Source: an uncultured Clostridia bacterium (lineage in GTDB: Bacteria > Bacillota > Clostridia > Christensenellales > Borkfalkiaceae). From it: a stretch of DNA of 7,775 nt. The notes beneath the pieces are model-generated. The model searched no databases, was not told where the DNA came from, and worked only from the letters and a program-made list of their open reading frames with translations. Below are positions 6,161 through 7,775 of this stretch, one piece after another. Position 1 is the first letter of the stretch, and each line of letters starts with the position of its first letter. Made by a program: the position numbers and the translations under genes. The stretch spans positions 1 through 7,775 of the forward strand of contig CAMNIW010000056.1 of the NCBI GenBank assembly GCA_946540675.1, read 5' to 3'.

Positions 6161-6961
6161 TTAATTCTTTAATTTTTTGTAAATCGCGTCGCCTGTAAAA
6201 TCGCGGTCTTCGGTCACTTCGCCGCCGAACTCTTCTATCGCGAGTTTCAATTCCTTATAATCGGCGTATGATAACGTTTTATCCGATATAATTTCATATA
6301 GCGCGTCGAGCGCTCTTTCATCGCCGTATTTAACGACGAACGAGAGATAAAGCGGAATATTTTCTCTATGTTCTTTCAGCGCGCCAAGCAATACGCGGAT
6401 TATTCTGTCGTCGCGGCTCATCTTCGACATTATTTCAAGTAAATACTCTTTACCGCTCTTTGCCGCTCCGTACGCCGAAATAACCGCTTCTTTTACCGCG
6501 TCCGCATCGTTTTCCATCGCTTCGGTCAACGCTTCTCCCAGACTTTCTCCCGTTTTAAGATCGGTAAGCAGACCGACGTATTTCGAAAAATCAAAACCAT
6601 TCCCGCTCTCCGCTATTATATTGACGCAATAAGTCGAGAGTTCGTCGGGAAAAGCGTTGTCTATATATTTTTCGAGATACCCGACCGCGTTTTCCCTGCC
6701 CGATATTTCGTCGTATAAAAAGTCGGACACCGCAATTCCGCCTAAAACGCAGTCTTTCAATTCGGTTACCAGTTGTTCGGTAGTCTTTGACTTAAAATAC
6801 TCCGTCGGGGATTTTCCGCCGAGTTCCGAGTTAGCGGTATTACCGAATTCTCGGTATATGTCGGGAACTTTGTCTTCTATTTCTTCTTCGGTCATTTTAC
6901 CGAGATTTTCAGCGAGAAATTTTTTGAAATATTTTTCAAAAAGCAAGTCAATGTCAATCAT
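6161..6961 (-). CDS. Conserved-looking alpha-helical repeat protein, function unknown
   Basis: I do not recognise the family. The product is 266 residues, acidic and soluble, with no signal peptide or membrane segment. The C-terminal half (about residues 150-245) reads as successive amphipathic helices of 15-20 residues with short turns, for example DAVKEAVISAYGAA, RIIRVLLGALKEH and ERALDALYEIIS. This is compatible with HEAT-like repeats. The N-terminal part contains SELGGKSPTEYF (45-56), a glycine-rich turn before a helix, similar in style to a motif seen in Xre/MbcA-type antitoxin C-terminal domains but not diagnostic. The start is well supported: it lies 2 nt after the stop of the upstream gene, with GGAG at 6976-6973, 11 nt before the ATG. 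The tight spacing means the two are co-transcribed and perhaps translationally coupled. A strong terminator hairpin follows within 4 nt of the stop. A scaffold or protein-binding role is a guess. Confidence 0.85.
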   Translation of the reverse strand: MIDIDLLFEKYFKKFLAENLGKMTEEEIEDKVPDIYREFGNTANSELGGKSPTEYFKSKTTEQLVTELKDCVLGGIAVSDFLYDEISGRENAVGYLEKYIDNAFPDELSTYCVNIIAESGNGFDFSKYVGLLTDLKTGESLGEALTEAMENDADAVKEAVISAYGAAKSGKEYLLEIMSKMSRDDRIIRVLLGALKEHRENIPLYLSFVVKYGDERALDALYEIISDKTLSYADYKELKLAIEEFGGEVTEDRDFTGDAIYKKLKN

Positions 6962-6963
6962 TT

Positions 6964-7775
6964 TTACTGTTTCTCCGTCATTTTGAGAATTTTTACGACG
7001 TCTTCTTTTTTTACGCCGAACAGGTCGTACGCGACCGAGTTATCGTCGGACTTCCCTGTCAATATCTTCAAACCCGAATACAGGTATATCGCGCACGCGA
7101 GCGCTGACAACTCGAATACTTTATCCGCATTTCCCGCATAAATCAGTTCCTTTTGCAATTCTTCCGCCCCGACCGAAAGTTTACCGAAAGACTCGTGTCC
7201 GGTAAGCGTGAGCCTGCCGAAGGCAATCGCAAACGCCTTAGTAAAAGCGTCTTTTCCTTTGTCGTCAAAAGTCGCGACGGGAATCCTTATTTTCCTGAAC
7301 ACGTTTCCGTATACGACGCCGACTTCGCGGTTATATCCCGATTCGCAAAGCATAGAGAGCATTCTGTGCTTTACGTCGTCCGAAAGCATTGGCGAAACGA
7401 GTTTTTCAGCCACATACTCAAGCGCGTCTTCGTCGTTTGCGCGGGTGAGAACTATGCTGACCGCTATCTGCAAAGACTGACTGTTTCCGCCGTATACCCA
7501 TTCCGCTATATCCGAAACGTCGCCATAGTCGATTTTTTCGGGTGCTATTTCGCCGGAAAGAATATTTTTAATAAGTCCGACTCTCCTTTCTATCTCGTCG
7601 GTCGGAAGATCGAACCCGATCGGAAAGCGGGTTTTGTTTCCGTGCCTTATTTCGCGCAGAAAATAATGCGCTATCGGACTTCTCGAATATAGATACGACT
7701 TGTGTAAATACGATTCCGCGCTTTCGTCGTCGCCTTTATTATGTAACAACAAGCCCTTTATGTATATCGTGTTGG
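6964..7775 (-). CDS. TPR-like helical protein, function unknown (N-terminus cut by window edge)
   Basis: The reading frame is open to the right edge, with 269 residues visible, so the N-terminus lies outside the window. A TTG at 7752 could be taken as a start, but the residues before it (NTIYIKG) continue a helix and it is not a credible start. The first visible stretch, YIKGLLLHNKGDDESAESYLHKSYLYS, fits the spacing of a tetratricopeptide repeat: a helix with a small residue, a short turn, then an A-x-x-Y-x-x-K-A-like helix. The rest is helical and soluble, with segments such as SLQIAVSIVLTRANDEDALEYVAEKLV suggesting further TPR- or HEAT-like repeats. No catalytic motif is visible. The protein ends at 6964, 2 nt before the start of the 266-residue helical protein, so the two form one operon and may act together. 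The family is unrecognised. Confidence 0.85.
   Translation of the reverse strand, partial: NTIYIKGLLLHNKGDDESAESYLHKSYLYSRSPIAHYFLREIRHGNKTRFPIGFDLPTDEIERRVGLIKNILSGEIAPEKIDYGDVSDIAEWVYGGNSQSLQIAVSIVLTRANDEDALEYVAEKLVSPMLSDDVKHRMLSMLCESGYNREVGVVYGNVFRKIRIPVATFDDKGKDAFTKAFAIAFGRLTLTGHESFGKLSVGAEELQKELIYAGNADKVFELSALACAIYLYSGLKILTGKSDDNSVAYDLFGVKKEDVVKILKMTEKQ

Noticed and set aside
7153..7692. Plus-strand open frame of 179 codons opposite the TPR-like gene
   Set aside because: The minus-strand frame is open across the whole region, shows TPR-like spacing and is tightly followed by the next gene. The plus-strand product has no domain-like features.
7750..7752. TTG at 7752 as the start of the TPR-like protein
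   Set aside because: The frame stays open to the window edge and the residues before the TTG continue a TPR-type helix, so the gene is cut rather than beginning here.

Overview
The window holds seven protein-coding genes and almost no non-coding DNA. It looks like chromosomal DNA of an uncultured low-to-mid GC Bacillota, probably Clostridia. The reasons are a class I valyl-tRNA synthetase of Firmicutes type, a YkvI-family membrane protein, consensus sigma-A promoters, AGGAG-like ribosome binding sites and a lipoprotein-anchored ABC binding protein. This taxonomic call is an inference from gene content and style. No tRNA, rRNA, CRISPR array, insertion sequence, integrase or phage gene was seen.

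Layout. Positions 1-2477 (minus strand) carry most of valS, whose C-terminal arm runs off the left edge. A 141-bp divergent intergenic region (2478-2618) holds a perfect-consensus promoter for valS and a plausible promoter for a plus-strand ABC operon. That operon (2619-5220) has a lipoprotein substrate-binding protein of the NMT1/THI5/SsuA type, an ATPase and a permease. The ATPase and permease genes overlap by 14 bp. This is a complete importer of the thiamine-precursor/sulfonate/taurine/riboflavin group, and its substrate cannot be read from the sequence.

From the right edge a minus-strand gene cluster runs leftward. It contains a TPR-like protein cut by the window edge (6964-7775), an alpha-helical repeat protein (6161-6961) starting 2 nt after it, and a YkvI-family multi-spanning membrane protein (5147-6133). 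A strong intrinsic terminator hairpin (6121-6156 plus a T tract) lies between the last two genes. The start codon of the membrane protein sits inside the 3' arm of this hairpin and its first codons are read from the T tract. At the other end, the membrane-protein gene overlaps the permease gene tail-to-tail by 74 bp, with no room for a conventional terminator.

No complete novel system could be demonstrated. The points most worth a second look are the terminator/start-codon overlap, the long convergent antisense overlap, and the unassigned pair of helical-repeat proteins upstream of the YkvI-like transporter.
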